DNA of 64,000 nucleotides from JAIBJN01 sp963784175 (GTDB lineage Bacteria > Actinomycetota > Thermoleophilia > Gaiellales > Gaiellaceae): positions 434,001 to 498,000 of the forward strand of contig CAWAQJ010000014.1 in NCBI GenBank assembly GCA_963784175.1, read 5' to 3'. The position numbers and the translations under genes are program-made. Below are positions 31,682 through 40,316 of this stretch, piece by piece. Positions within the stretch are counted from its first letter, which is position 1. Every line of letters begins with the position of its first letter. The notes beneath the pieces were generated by a model. The model was not told where the DNA came from. It saw nothing but the letters and a program-made list of their open reading frames with translations, and did no database searches.

Positions 31682-33057
31682 GTCAGCAGGTCTGGTAGTC
31701 GGGGGAGATGGCGACGAGCATCCGCAGGGCGTTGATGATCAGCACCGGGTACTCGGCGCGCTCCCAGCTCTGGTCGGCATCGCTCAGGGCCGTCGCAGCG
31801 AAGTTTCGAAGCGCCTGGCGCGACTCCGGCGCGATTGTCGGGTTGCCCCAGAACGTGAGCGCGCTGTCGACGAGCCGGCTCGGGGTCGAGAGAGAGCTTC
31901 CCGCGCCACTGGTCGGGGTCGAGCGCGTAGGGCATGGCCACGTAGTTGGCGGCCGTCCAGCGGCCGCGCATCGAAGAGGTGTCCAGCCAGCGGTCCTCGT
32001 TCCACCCGGCGACGTTCGGCGGGAGAAAGAGCCGTTGGCCGTCGAGCTCGGAGATCCACGACCAGGCGTCCGTGTTGACGGGCCGGTTGCGAGCGCGGTG
32101 CATGCCGGCGAGCTGGACCACCGGCGGCTTCACCATGCGCGGGCCGGTGTAGAGCCGCGGATGGCGCAGGATCGCCGAGACGACCGGGCGGATCTTGTAC
32201 CCGGAGCGCCGGTAGAGCGTCCGCAGCGCCGCCTCGGTCGCAGCCGGGGGCGGTGTCGGGATGAAGTAGCTCCAGAGCTTGCGGATGAAGAACGACGCGT
32301 GCGCCGGATGGCGGAGGCAGAGTCGGCAGGCGTCCTGCCAGCCGAAGTTCCCGCGCTGGCCGAAGATGACCTTGGTCCCGGTGTCGTGGCGGTTCGGGTC
32401 GTAGCGGAAGTTCACGTCGCCGAGGCCCTCGCGCCAGTCGTTCCGCCACCCCGTGAGCGCCCGGGCCTGCTCGCGGACGTCGTCCTCGGTGTAGCCGTGC
32501 CCGGCGCCCAGCGTGAAGAGCTCCATCAGCTCGCGGGCGTAGTTCTCGTTCGGGTCCCACCGCGAGTTCTGGTTGCCGTTGAGCCAGAGGAGCATCGCCG
32601 GGTCGTGCGTGAGCGCGAGGATCAGCGACTCGAACGAGCCCAGCGAGTGCGTCCGCATCGTCTGGTTCTGGACGAGCATCCACTTCTGCGAGCCGACGCC
32701 CTCGTTCGAGGTCGCGAACCAGTCGTGCCAGATCAGCGTCATCCGCTCGACGAGGGGCTGGTTCGTGCGAACCATCCGGTCGAGCCACCAGAGGTGGTCG
32801 TGGCCCCAGGCGTCGCGCGGGGCGAGCGGGGCTCCGTCGTCGTCAGTCGGCGCACTTCCGCTCAGGCGGACGCGCGGCGGATAGACGAGGTCGTCGACCG
32901 CGCCCTTCAGGCCCTTGCGGGCGACGCGGGCAGCCTCGCCCGGGCGCGGCCCGAAGCCCGCACGCCAGAGAAGGCGCTCGGCTTCCTTCCGTCCGAAGGT
33001 ACCTCGGTACACGGGCACGCGGCTTGCCACCTTCTGATGATCGATATCGAGAAGCAC
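31678..33057 (-). CDS. DUF1800 family protein with frameshifted C-terminus
   Basis: Large helical protein of the DUF1800 family, partner of DUF1501. The frame from GTG 33057 (AAGGGG ribosome site upstream) gives family-typical sequence: LLWRAGFGPRPGE, LIWHDWFATSNEGV, NENYARELMELFTLG and FIRKLWSYF. It then breaks at about 31888-31896, a (GA)4G run on the plus strand. After it the annotated frame reads Arg/Ala-rich nonsense, while the next frame reads LVDSALTFWGNPTIAPES ... LRMLVAISPDYQTC and stops at 31683, a normal DUF1800 end. A one-unit contraction of the CT repeat explains this; a sequencing error is equally possible. Confidence 0.82.
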   Translation of the reverse strand: MLLDIDHQKVASRVPVYRGTFGRKEAERLLWRAGFGPRPGEAARVARKGLKGAVDDLVYPPRVRLSGSAPTDDDGAPLAPRDAWGHDHLWWLDRMVRTNQPLVERMTLIWHDWFATSNEGVGSQKWMLVQNQTMRTHSLGSFESLILALTHDPAMLLWLNGNQNSRWDPNENYARELMELFTLGAGHGYTEDDVREQARALTGWRNDWREGLGDVNFRYDPNRHDTGTKVIFGQRGNFGWQDACRLCLRHPAHASFFIRKLWSYFIPTPPPAATEAALRTLYRRSGYKIRPVVSAILRHPRLYTGPRMVKPPVVQLAGMHRARNRPVNTDAWSWISELDGQRLFLPPNVAGWNEDRWLDTSSMRGRWTAANYVAMPYALDPDQWRGKLSLDPEPARRQRAHVLGQPDNRAGVAPGASKLRCDGPERCRPELGARRVPGADHQRPADARRHLPRLPDLLT

Positions 33058-33099
33058 CCCCGCGACCCCTTTTTGTGTACTGCGGCCGTCGAGCGGGCG

Positions 33100-33984
33100 T
33101 TATCCGCGGCCGTCGCCTGCAAGCGCGGTACGTGCTGCCCGGTCGAAGCCCGTGAGCTCAAAGGGCACGAGGCTGCGGATCCTTTCGTCGTGGGCGACCG
33201 TCTCGGTGCGCAGACCGTCGACCAGCGGACGAGCGACTCCGGCCTTCACGGGCGTGACGAGATGCAGCCAGAGCGAGGAGAGGCGCGGCGTCAGAAACGG
33301 CACCTCAACGATCACGGGCCGGCGCCCGCGCAGGCGGGCGACCCGCTCGATCATCTCGCGGTACGTCATCACCTCAGGCCCGGCCGCGTCGTACGCCTCG
33401 CCGAGAGCCTCGTCCCGTCCGCCCACGCCGGCGAGGTGCCGCACGACGTCCGCGAGGGCGATGGGTTGCGTCTTCGTCGTCACCCAGCGGGGGCAGATCA
33501 TCGCCGGCAGGCGGTCGACGAGCGCGACGATCGTCTCGAAGGCCGCGCTGCCTCGGCCGACGACCACGGCCGAGCGGACGATCGTCACCGGGACACGCCC
33601 GGCGGCGAGGATCTTTGCGGTTTCGGCGCGGCTGCGGAGGTGCGCCGACACGTCCTCGCGCTCGTCACCGAGCCCACCGAGAAACACGATCTGGCGAATC
33701 CCGGCTTGGTCGGCGGCTGCGGCGACCGAAGCCGCGGCCTGACGATCCCGCTCCTCGAAGTCTTTCGCGCCGAGGGAATGGACGAGGTGGTAGACGACGT
33801 CGGCCCCGCGCAGCGCAGGCTCGAGCTCGGAGCGTTGCGTGGCGTCGGCCGCCACCCAGCGAACCCGGTCCCCGGATGACTCGCTTGGATGCCGCGAGAC
33901 GGCCACAACATCGTTCTCGCGGGCGAGCTCGGCCACGAGGGCGCGCCCGATCACGCCGCTGGCACCGAGGACGGCTGCTCTCAC
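33100..33984 (-). CDS. NAD(P)-binding atypical SDR (epimerase-like)
   Basis: 294-residue Rossmann protein of the NmrA/NDUFA9-like extended SDR group. The dinucleotide motif GASGVIG is at residues 7-13, with HLVHSLG and IRQIVFLGGLG further on. These proteins often bind NAD(P) without a classic YxxxK pair, and none is obvious here. GTG 33984 places the Rossmann strand at the N-terminus and overlaps the preceding gene by 4 bp. It shares a transcript with the unknown protein upstream, next to the CarH-like regulator. Confidence 0.83.
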   Translation of the reverse strand: MRAAVLGASGVIGRALVAELARENDVVAVSRHPSESSGDRVRWVAADATQRSELEPALRGADVVYHLVHSLGAKDFEERDRQAAASVAAAADQAGIRQIVFLGGLGDEREDVSAHLRSRAETAKILAAGRVPVTIVRSAVVVGRGSAAFETIVALVDRLPAMICPRWVTTKTQPIALADVVRHLAGVGGRDEALGEAYDAAGPEVMTYREMIERVARLRGRRPVIVEVPFLTPRLSSLWLHLVTPVKAGVARPLVDGLRTETVAHDERIRSLVPFELTGFDRAARTALAGDGRG

Positions 33985-34406
33985 GGGCACGCCCCGCGGA
34001 CGAGGTGGGCCACGTACCTGCGCGCGACGGCCCGGTGAAGGCGGGCCTGCACGTGGGCGTAGAGGAACCCGGTCCAGGCGGGCCGGCCGGGCAGCGTGCC
34101 GAGGCGGGGGAAGAAGCCACGGATCGACGTGCGGATGCACCAGGCGCCGGTTCGCTCCTGTGCGAGCGCGAGCACGCCCCCGTCACCGCGCGCGAGCAGC
34201 CCTCCGCGTATCGGGTACGAGCAGGAGACGACCGTGGCGCGCACCTCGAGCTCGGGGTGGCCGAAGCGGAGGAGGACAGGCCCTTCCCGGAGCAGCCGGA
34301 GCTCGACGCCTTCGGCCGTCGGCCTCGCCCTGACGAGCCTCCGGGTCGTTCGCTCCACCTCCTCCCAGTAGGCCCATCCGAGTCTATGCGCGCCTGAGGC
34401 GTTCAT
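33981..34406 (-). CDS. Conserved protein of unknown function (141 aa)
   Basis: I do not recognise this protein. From ATG 34406 it encodes 141 residues beginning MNASGAHRLGWAYWEEVER, with an Arg-rich body, a central ATVVSCSYPIRGGLLARGD segment, and SIRGFFPRLG followed by AWTGFLYAHVQARLHRAV near the end. No signal peptide or clear transmembrane segment. An in-frame extension upstream to 34544 is Pro/Arg-rich and crosses the terminator at 34492-34523, so the later start is preferred. It overlaps the SDR gene by 4 bp. Confidence 0.6.
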   Translation of the reverse strand: MNASGAHRLGWAYWEEVERTTRRLVRARPTAEGVELRLLREGPVLLRFGHPELEVRATVVSCSYPIRGGLLARGDGGVLALAQERTGAWCIRTSIRGFFPRLGTLPGRPAWTGFLYAHVQARLHRAVARRYVAHLVRGACP

Positions 34407-34491
34407 CGGCACGACGGGAACCGGCAGCGGAAAGGCCTCCTCCGACTCGACGGCGACCGCGGTCGAGAGCTCTCGGCGTACCGGACCGGAG

Positions 34492-34523
34492 GGAACCGGC
34501 CGGCGTGTCGGCCGGCCGGTTCC
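34492..34523 (-). terminator. Hairpin terminator after DUF378 gene
   Basis: A perfect 13-bp stem, GGAACCGGCCGGC (34492-34504) with GCCGGCCGGTTCC (34511-34523) and loop GTGTCG, lies 22 bp past the DUF378 stop. It may separate or attenuate expression of the two genes that follow. Confidence 0.65.
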
Positions 34524-34544
34524 GTGTTCGGGGTTCTTCCTCAA

Positions 34545-34781
34545 CTACGCGGCCGCGACCTGCGCGTCTCGGCTTCGGCGGCGGACGCCGACCAGCTGGA
34601 TGAGCTGATACACGGCGGAGACGCCGACGAGGCCGTAGACGATGCGAGTGGCGGCGTTCGTCTCCCCGAACTCCAGACCGAAGATCGTGGCCACGAGGTC
34701 GAACTCGGCCACGGCGACGAGCCCCCAGTTCAGGCCTCCCACGATCACCAGGACTGCGGTGACGATGTCGAGCTTCTTCAT
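34545..34781 (-). CDS. DUF378 family small membrane protein
   Basis: 78-residue two- to three-helix membrane protein of the DUF378 family. The characteristic start MKKLDIVTAVLVIVGGLNWG is present, followed by VYGLVGVSAVYQLIQLVG and a short basic tail. Function unknown. It has a near-consensus promoter (TTGACA-N17-TACAAA) whose spacer contains a dyad, and it diverges from the CarH-like regulator, which is therefore its likely controller. Ribosome site GGGAGGAA precedes the ATG. Confidence 0.85.
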   Translation of the reverse strand: MKKLDIVTAVLVIVGGLNWGLVAVAEFDLVATIFGLEFGETNAATRIVYGLVGVSAVYQLIQLVGVRRRSRDAQVAAA

Positions 34782-34814
34782 GTCCGTTCCTCCCTGTAGA
34801 GATTGTGTCTAGAT

Positions 34815-34843
34815 TTTGTACAGATACATGAGTATCCTGTCAA
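34815..34843 (-). promoter_or_regulatory. DUF378 promoter with operator dyad in the spacer
   Basis: Reading on the minus strand, TTGACA (34843-34838), a 17-bp spacer, then TACAAA (34820-34815). The imperfect palindrome ACAGATAC-ATGA-GTATCCTGT (34820-34840) fills the spacer, as in MerR-family operators; TGTACA lies at 34817-34822. Only 95 bp separate the divergent starts, so the site can also control the regulator itself. Confidence 0.6.
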
Positions 34844-34876
34844 GGGTGTGTGTAAACATCGTCCCGAGTCCGTGAG

Positions 34877-35737
34877 ATGACCGAAGGCCACCTTCGAATC
34901 GGCGAGCTCAGCCGGCGCGTCGGCGTCAGCCCCGAGCTCCTACGCGCGTGGGAAGGCCGTTACGGCCTCCTGCAGCCGACCCGCTCGTCCGGCGGCTTCA
35001 GGCTCTACTCGGACGCGGACGAGGACCGGATCAGGCGCATGCGCGCCTACCAGGACGAGGGCCTCTCGGCGGCCGAGGCGGCGCGGCTCGCCCTCGAGGC
35101 TGGTAACGACCAGCGCCCCACGTCGGAGACCCCGGCTCTCGACTTCGGCGCGTTTGCCGAGGCGCTCGAGCGCTTCGACGAGCCCGCGGCCCAGGCGGCC
35201 TTCGACCGTGCGCTGGCGACCCTCAGCCTCGACGCGCTGCTCCGGGACCTCCTACTCCCGTACCTGCACGACCTCGGCGAGCGTTGGGAGGCGGGCACGG
35301 TGACGGTTGCCCAGGAGCACTTCGCTAGCAGCGTCGTGCGCGGGCGCTTGCTCGGCCTCGCCCGCGGCTGGGGCCAGGGGACCGGACCGCTCGCCGTCCT
35401 CGCCTGCGCGCCGGGCGAGCATCATGACCTCGCGCTGATCGCGTTCGGCCTCGCGCTCCGCGCGCGGGGATGGCGCATCGCATACCTCGGCCCGGACACG
35501 CCGCTCGAGACGCTTCGCGAGACCGCACAGTCGCTCGAACCGCGTGTCGTCGTGGTCAGCGCGACCGCGCCCCGGCATCTGTCTCGCCTCGGCAACGAGC
35601 TCGCCGCCCTCGGCCGGGACGCACCGCTCGCCCTGGCCGGAGCCGGGGCGACGTCGGCGCTTGCCGAGGCGGCCGGCGCCGCTCTGCTCTCCGAGGATCC
35701 GGTGACGGAAGCCGACCGGGTCGCGACGGGGCTTTGA
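34877..35737 (+). CDS. CarH/LitR-type B12-binding MerR regulator (putative photoreceptor)
   Basis: 286-residue transcription factor. Residues 1-75 are a MerR winged helix (LRIGELSRRVGVSPELLRAWEGRYGL, given in part). Residues about 88-165 form the four-helix B12-capping bundle and 170-286 the Rossmann-like B12-binding half. W137 is followed after nine residues by E147-H148, the spacing of W131...E141-H142 in Thermus CarH, and H183 matches its lower-ligand H177. The residue after the Trp is Glu, not the His of Thermus CarH. It probably represses in the dark with adenosylcobalamin and releases in light. Divergent from DUF378. Confidence 0.82.
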   Translation: MTEGHLRIGELSRRVGVSPELLRAWEGRYGLLQPTRSSGGFRLYSDADEDRIRRMRAYQDEGLSAAEAARLALEAGNDQRPTSETPALDFGAFAEALERFDEPAAQAAFDRALATLSLDALLRDLLLPYLHDLGERWEAGTVTVAQEHFASSVVRGRLLGLARGWGQGTGPLAVLACAPGEHHDLALIAFGLALRARGWRIAYLGPDTPLETLRETAQSLEPRVVVVSATAPRHLSRLGNELAALGRDAPLALAGAGATSALAEAAGAALLSEDPVTEADRVATGL

Positions 35738-35743
35738 GCGGCC

Positions 35744-37867
35744 CTAGTGCCTGCCGACCCGTAGACGCATCTTCAGCGCCCAGGGGCCGAAGTTCGCCTG
35801 GCTGAAGCTCGAGGCCGCTCGGAGAGACGACGTGGTGGCGACCGCGCCGGGCTTGGTCGTCGCGAAGAGCCACGCGTCGAAGAGCTCACTCAGCTCCTCG
35901 CCGGAGACCCGCTCTGCGTAGGCGACGAAGTCGTCGGTCGTCACGTTCTCGTCCTCGTTGCGCTTCGCCCAGCCGCGGAGGATGCGGAAGAAGTCGCGGT
36001 CGCCGACCGCCAGGCGGAGCTGGTGGACGGTCATCGCGCCCCGGGTGTAGACCGGGAACTCGAAGAGGAAGCTCGGCCCGGGATCGCCGATCGGGAGCGT
36101 CCAGAACGGGTCGTCCGCAGGGATGGCGCCGTACCAGAAGTCGAACGCCTCCTGGGCCGTCCCACGGCCGGCGTGCTCCGCCCACAGCCACTCGGCGTAG
36201 GTTGCAAGGCCCTCGTTGAGCCAGATGTGCTGCCAGCCCGCGAGGGAGACGCTGTTGCCGAACCACTGGTGCGCGAGCTCGTGGACGAGGATGTCCTCGG
36301 CCTCGACCGGGTCGAAGAAGAAGTTGTCGCCGTAGATCGGCCGGGTCTGGTTCTCGAGCGCGAAGCCGACGCCCTTGACGTCGTCCACGATCCCGCCAAG
36401 CGCCGAGAACGGGTAGTCGCCGAACATGGGCTCGAGGAACTCGACGACGTCGTCCTGCATCGCGAACACCCGCCGCACCTCCGTGCCGAGCGGCTCGGGC
36501 GTGTCGCCGGCGGTGCCGACGATCCAGTCGTTCGGGTTCGGCACGACGCTGTCGGCGGGCGCGCCGGGCACCGTCCAGCCGTCCATCGTGTTCCCGTCGT
36601 TTTCGAACGAGGTCGAGCCGGCGCCGGTGGAGACGACGATGTCGTCGACGAAGACGCCCTGCCGCTGGAAGATGTCGTCGCTCGCATACGTGAGCGAGAG
36701 CTCGACCGTCCGTCCCCTGAACGCCGACAGGTCGACGCGCCACTGCTCGTAGCCGTCGCTCCAGCCGCTGACCGCATGCCAGGCGCCGGTGTCGCCGGTC
36801 GGGCCGCACGTGCCGTCGCCGTTATCGGTCTGGTAGTGCGCGAGGAACGGGTGCAGGAAGAGCCAGAAGGGGCAGGAGTAGCCGGTGTCCTGCGAAGTGT
36901 GGCCGTTCAGGTCGGGGAGCGTCGTCCAGTCGTTCGTCCCGGTCGTGCGGGCCTCGACGAAGAAGAAGTCCCAGTTGGGCTCGGTGTCGCGCGTGACCCA
37001 GAAGGACACGTTCGCGCCGCCGCTCGGGACGCTGATCGTCCGCTGAAGCCGCTTGTAGGACGGCATGCCGCGCTGCGAGATCGCGAACCGCCGCCCGGTG
37101 CGCGGTGATGCGGGCGGGGCGAGCAGGTCGTTGTCGATTGCGTCCCAGTAGCGGATGCCGTCGCGCCGGTACGAGTTGAGGTCGAAGCCGCCGATCGTCG
37201 CGGTCGCCAGGTACGAGGCCATCGGCTCCCGCGCGTCCCAGGTCCAGGTCGTCCAGCCGCGCCTCGTCTTCCGGTTCTCCAGCTCACCGTTGGCCACCGC
37301 CTCGAGCCCCGCGGGCACGGTGATCTCGAAGGTGTAGGACGCCTTGTCGGTCGGGTGGTCGTTGACCGGGTACCACGTCGCCGCGACGTGCGGCTGGCCC
37401 ACCACGAGCGTGCCGTCGTCGGTGTGCACGAAGCCGGAGCCGTCGGGCTGCGTCTCCGGGACGCCGCTGTAGCGCACCTCGACCTCGAAGGACTCGCGCG
37501 TGCGGAGGCTCTTGCGCGGCGTGACCGTGAGCTCGCTGCCGTCTCGTGCCCAGGTGGCGGGGCGGCCGTCGACCTCGACCGAGTGGACGGTCAGCCCCTG
37601 GAGGTCGAGGTTGAAGCTCGACAGGCTCTGGGTCGCGCGGGCGCGAATCGTCGCCTCGCCCTCGAGGACGTCCGTGTTCGGGTCGTACGTGACTTCCAGG
37701 TCGTAGTGGCTGACGTCGTAGCCGCCGTTCCCGTCGAGCGGGAAGTACGGGTCGCCCGCCCCCGGCGCTCCCGGCGAGGAGGATCCCGAGCCGTGGCCGG
37801 CGCTGGCGGTCGCAGGCCCGATGACCAGGGCCGCGCAGACGAAGGCGAGAGGCGCTGCCCGTCGCAT
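35744..37867 (-). CDS. Secreted M1-family aminopeptidase with inserted beta domain
   Basis: Exported zinc aminopeptidase-like protein of 707 residues. The zinc site HELAHQWFGN (H529, H533) with E552 (NEGLATYAEW) is complete, with the M1 N-terminal beta domain before it. Between about 255 and 465 sits an extra Gly/Asp/aromatic-rich module (WDFFFVEARTTGTNDWTTL, VFVDDIVV) like the beta-sandwich of immune inhibitor A/MAM-type domains, interrupting the usual M1 order. ATG 37867 is preferred: it begins a signal peptide and has GAGG 5 nt upstream; a 41-residue extension to 37990 is possible. Confidence 0.87.
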   Translation of the reverse strand: MRRAAPLAFVCAALVIGPATASAGHGSGSSSPGAPGAGDPYFPLDGNGGYDVSHYDLEVTYDPNTDVLEGEATIRARATQSLSSFNLDLQGLTVHSVEVDGRPATWARDGSELTVTPRKSLRTRESFEVEVRYSGVPETQPDGSGFVHTDDGTLVVGQPHVAATWYPVNDHPTDKASYTFEITVPAGLEAVANGELENRKTRRGWTTWTWDAREPMASYLATATIGGFDLNSYRRDGIRYWDAIDNDLLAPPASPRTGRRFAISQRGMPSYKRLQRTISVPSGGANVSFWVTRDTEPNWDFFFVEARTTGTNDWTTLPDLNGHTSQDTGYSCPFWLFLHPFLAHYQTDNGDGTCGPTGDTGAWHAVSGWSDGYEQWRVDLSAFRGRTVELSLTYASDDIFQRQGVFVDDIVVSTGAGSTSFENDGNTMDGWTVPGAPADSVVPNPNDWIVGTAGDTPEPLGTEVRRVFAMQDDVVEFLEPMFGDYPFSALGGIVDDVKGVGFALENQTRPIYGDNFFFDPVEAEDILVHELAHQWFGNSVSLAGWQHIWLNEGLATYAEWLWAEHAGRGTAQEAFDFWYGAIPADDPFWTLPIGDPGPSFLFEFPVYTRGAMTVHQLRLAVGDRDFFRILRGWAKRNEDENVTTDDFVAYAERVSGEELSELFDAWLFATTKPGAVATTSSLRAASSFSQANFGPWALKMRLRVGRH

Positions 37868-38087
37868 ACTGCCTCGACGGTTGCGAACCAACTCGGACGG
37901 GACGTCAGACGCCATCAGCCGCAGCTCCTGGGGTTCGGGGAACAGGCCCGTGGCGGCGATGCGCCGGGGGGCCTGCCCGGCTTGTGCCAACGCGACAGGT
38001 ATCGGGTGGGCGCCGCCGGGCCCTTAGCCCCGTTCGAGGATCGTCGCGATGTGACGGAATGTCGGGTCGGTCGCGTACAACGGTCTG

Positions 38088-39002
38088 ATGGCGTTCAGAA
38101 CCAGCGCAGCCACGATCGGCCTCGCCGGCGTGCTCCTGCTCGCGGGTTGCGGCGGCGGCATGGCGGACGAGGAGGTCGTCGCGGGCCCGACAACGACTTC
38201 GCCGCCCGCCACGACCACGGCCACCGAGCCCGTGGCCCCGACCGAATCGGACGCGCCACCGCCGGTGACGGTGCATTTCTTCGACCAGTCCGTTGCGCTC
38301 CGCGCGTGGACGTACTGCTACGGCAACCTCTGCGCAGACGGAAGTCCGCCCGCAGCGCCGGCGGACGTGGGCAGCCCCGAGGAGGTGCTGGTCGAGTTCC
38401 CGCTGCCGGACTGGTCGTTCACCGCGAGCTTCCAGCCGGCCGGAAAACCGTGCGGACGGATCCAGGAGGTGCCGCTCGAGGCCGCCGGTGACGGACGGTT
38501 CGTGCTCAGGCCCGCCGGGCACGCGGGCACCTACGACGTCACCCTGTTCGGCCGCGGCGACGGCGACCTCTTCACCACCTTCCGCTGGACGACGCCGGTC
38601 GACGGCACGCTGCCGACGCCGCAGGCCCGGCTCGCGGTTCTCGCCAACCCCGACGGCCCGGTCGACAGCTACGGGGTCGAGCTGGAGCTGACCAACCTCG
38701 CCGCCACGCCGAAGCAGGCCTCGGCGCGGGTCACGGTTCGGGCGGCGGACGGCAACTCGGTGGCTTTCGACGCGACGCGGTCCGACCTCGGTTGCCTACC
38801 GGAGGGCACCGTGTACTGGGACGGCCCCGACGAGAAGGGGATGGCCGCCGCGGCTCTCGGCCAGGGCCCCTTCACCTACGAGGTCGAGCTCGTGCTCGAC
38901 GGCGCCCGCCACGTTGCCGAGGCGACCTGGCCGGGCGACCAGATCGCCGGCAACGAGCCGTCGGTGGCCCTCCATTTCACGCCGGAGCTCCCGGCGCTCT
39001 GA
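38088..39002 (+). CDS. Lipoprotein of unknown function
   Basis: 304-residue exported lipoprotein. The signal peptide ends in the lipobox LLAGC (Cys about 21), followed by a Thr/Pro-rich linker (TTTSPPATTTATEP), so it is tethered outside the membrane. The remainder has predicted beta-rich segments and paired cysteines (WTYCYGNLC). I recognise no enzymatic motif. It diverges from the M1 peptidase gene, with 220 bp between starts and no other feature I can support there. Confidence 0.75.
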   Translation: MAFRTSAATIGLAGVLLLAGCGGGMADEEVVAGPTTTSPPATTTATEPVAPTESDAPPPVTVHFFDQSVALRAWTYCYGNLCADGSPPAAPADVGSPEEVLVEFPLPDWSFTASFQPAGKPCGRIQEVPLEAAGDGRFVLRPAGHAGTYDVTLFGRGDGDLFTTFRWTTPVDGTLPTPQARLAVLANPDGPVDSYGVELELTNLAATPKQASARVTVRAADGNSVAFDATRSDLGCLPEGTVYWDGPDEKGMAAAALGQGPFTYEVELVLDGARHVAEATWPGDQIAGNEPSVALHFTPELPAL

Positions 39003-39180
39003 GTCGATTGGCCGCCGGGTCAGTTCCGGAGGTTCAGCCGTACGACGATGACGCGCCAGCCGAACACGCCGTTCGCACCGGCACGCCTCGAACGCACGTC
39101 GAACGGCGGAATCGACGCCCTGTAGAGGGACTCACGGAGATCGCCTCGGTGGCGCGGGCCCCGGCCGGAGCCGGCTTCCG

Positions 39181-39330
39181 TCACTCGGTGATTTTGCCCG
39201 TGAAGACTCCAACGGCGAAGACAACCAGGGCCACGATCAGCAGCAGCCAGAACAGGCTGTGTATGGCGATGCCGCCGCCAATCGCTGCTGCGACAAGGAT
39301 GAAACCGAAAATGATCAGAAGCAGTCTCAT
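39181..39330 (-). CDS. Small two-helix membrane protein (49 aa)
   Basis: 49-residue hydrophobic protein: MRLLLIIFGFILVAAAIGG begins a first helix, a short IHSLF turn follows, and a second helix LLLIVALVVFAVGVF ends with GKITE. This helix-Gly-helix layout is common among short stress-associated membrane peptides of unknown role. AAGGGA lies 8 nt before the ATG at 39330, supporting translation. Confidence 0.65.
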   Translation of the reverse strand: MRLLLIIFGFILVAAAIGGGIAIHSLFWLLLIVALVVFAVGVFTGKITE

Positions 39331-39427
39331 GCTGGCGTCCCTTCGACGGGGCGCCCATTCTCGCGGGCTGCCGCCCGCTTGACAAGGCCCGTGAAAGCGT
39401 CCCCGGGCGGTTAGGATCTCCGGTCGC

Positions 39428-40294
39428 ATGACGCAAGACACGGCTGCTGCGTGGGCGGCGGCGCAGGTTGAGCGTGTGCGCGACGATCCGCTGGCGCGCA
39501 TGATGCTTCTGTCGCAGACGTACGATCGTGTGTGCGGAGCGGCGCCGAGCTACGTCTCGTTCCGGCGTGCAGCGTTGTCGTTCATGCGCTGGCAGGCCGC
39601 GCGCGGCGTTCTCCGTCCTCCTGATCCGGACCGTCCCGGGAGTCGCTGGTGGCGAGCCGTCAACGACCGGCTGCTCCTGGATGGGTGTGAGGCGATGGCC
39701 TGTTCGGCTGGTCTCGGGGGTGAGCCTTCGTCGCGACAGGTCGCGCTCTGGCTGGCGTTCATCAGTTCGCCGACGCCACGTGCCTGGTACCGGGCGCACA
39801 ACGCCACCGTCGTTTCCGGGTATCTCGAGAACCGCGACCTCGCCGAGGCGGAATCGCGACCGGAGCGCTTCTTCCTCAACGTCGCACTGCTCCGCGTTCT
39901 CTGGGTACACGCGCTCGTCGCGGCCCCCCGTCTCGCCCTCGGTCGCTTCGCCGTCGTCGGCCCGATCCTGGGAGATCCGCGCCTCGGCACGGTAGGCGCG
40001 TACCTCTCCCTCGGCCGTGTGCTTCCGAACCACTACCCGCTCCTCGACGAGCTGGAGACGTATCTCGTCGACGAGCACGGCGTCGGACGGATCGTGGACT
40101 ACGGAGTGATCGGGCCCCGGATCCAAGCGCTGTACGACTGGTCAGCGCGCGAGCTCGGCCGTCCGGAGCTGCGCGACCTTGCTCGCGACGGGAGCCCGGT
40201 CTACGCGTGGTCCTACGAGGACCGCCGCTACTGGACGCTCGCGCCGGAGCCGCTGCCGATTCGTGCGCTCCGGCGTGCAACGTCGGCGCGGTGA
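39428..40294 (+). CDS. Conserved protein of unknown function (288 aa)
   Basis: I do not recognise this family. The 288-residue protein is mostly helical and soluble, with many aromatic residues and conserved-looking motifs SYVSFRRAALSFMRWQ, ISSPTPRAWYRAHN and SYEDRRYWTLAPEP. No signal peptide. ATG at 39428 with TAGGAT (39413-39418) 10 nt upstream. The next gene starts 23 bp downstream, so the two are probably cotranscribed. Confidence 0.65.
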   Translation: MTQDTAAAWAAAQVERVRDDPLARMMLLSQTYDRVCGAAPSYVSFRRAALSFMRWQAARGVLRPPDPDRPGSRWWRAVNDRLLLDGCEAMACSAGLGGEPSSRQVALWLAFISSPTPRAWYRAHNATVVSGYLENRDLAEAESRPERFFLNVALLRVLWVHALVAAPRLALGRFAVVGPILGDPRLGTVGAYLSLGRVLPNHYPLLDELETYLVDEHGVGRIVDYGVIGPRIQALYDWSARELGRPELRDLARDGSPVYAWSYEDRRYWTLAPEPLPIRALRRATSAR

Positions 40295-40316
40295 ACGGCA
40301 GGCACCGCTGGCCGAT

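Noticed and set aside
39020..39180. Possible remnant of a protein C-terminus on the minus strand ending VFGWRVIVVRLNLRN
   Set aside because: The ending looks natural, but there is no start, no ribosome site and no recognisable domain upstream, where the small membrane gene lies in another frame. Kept as unexplained sequence.
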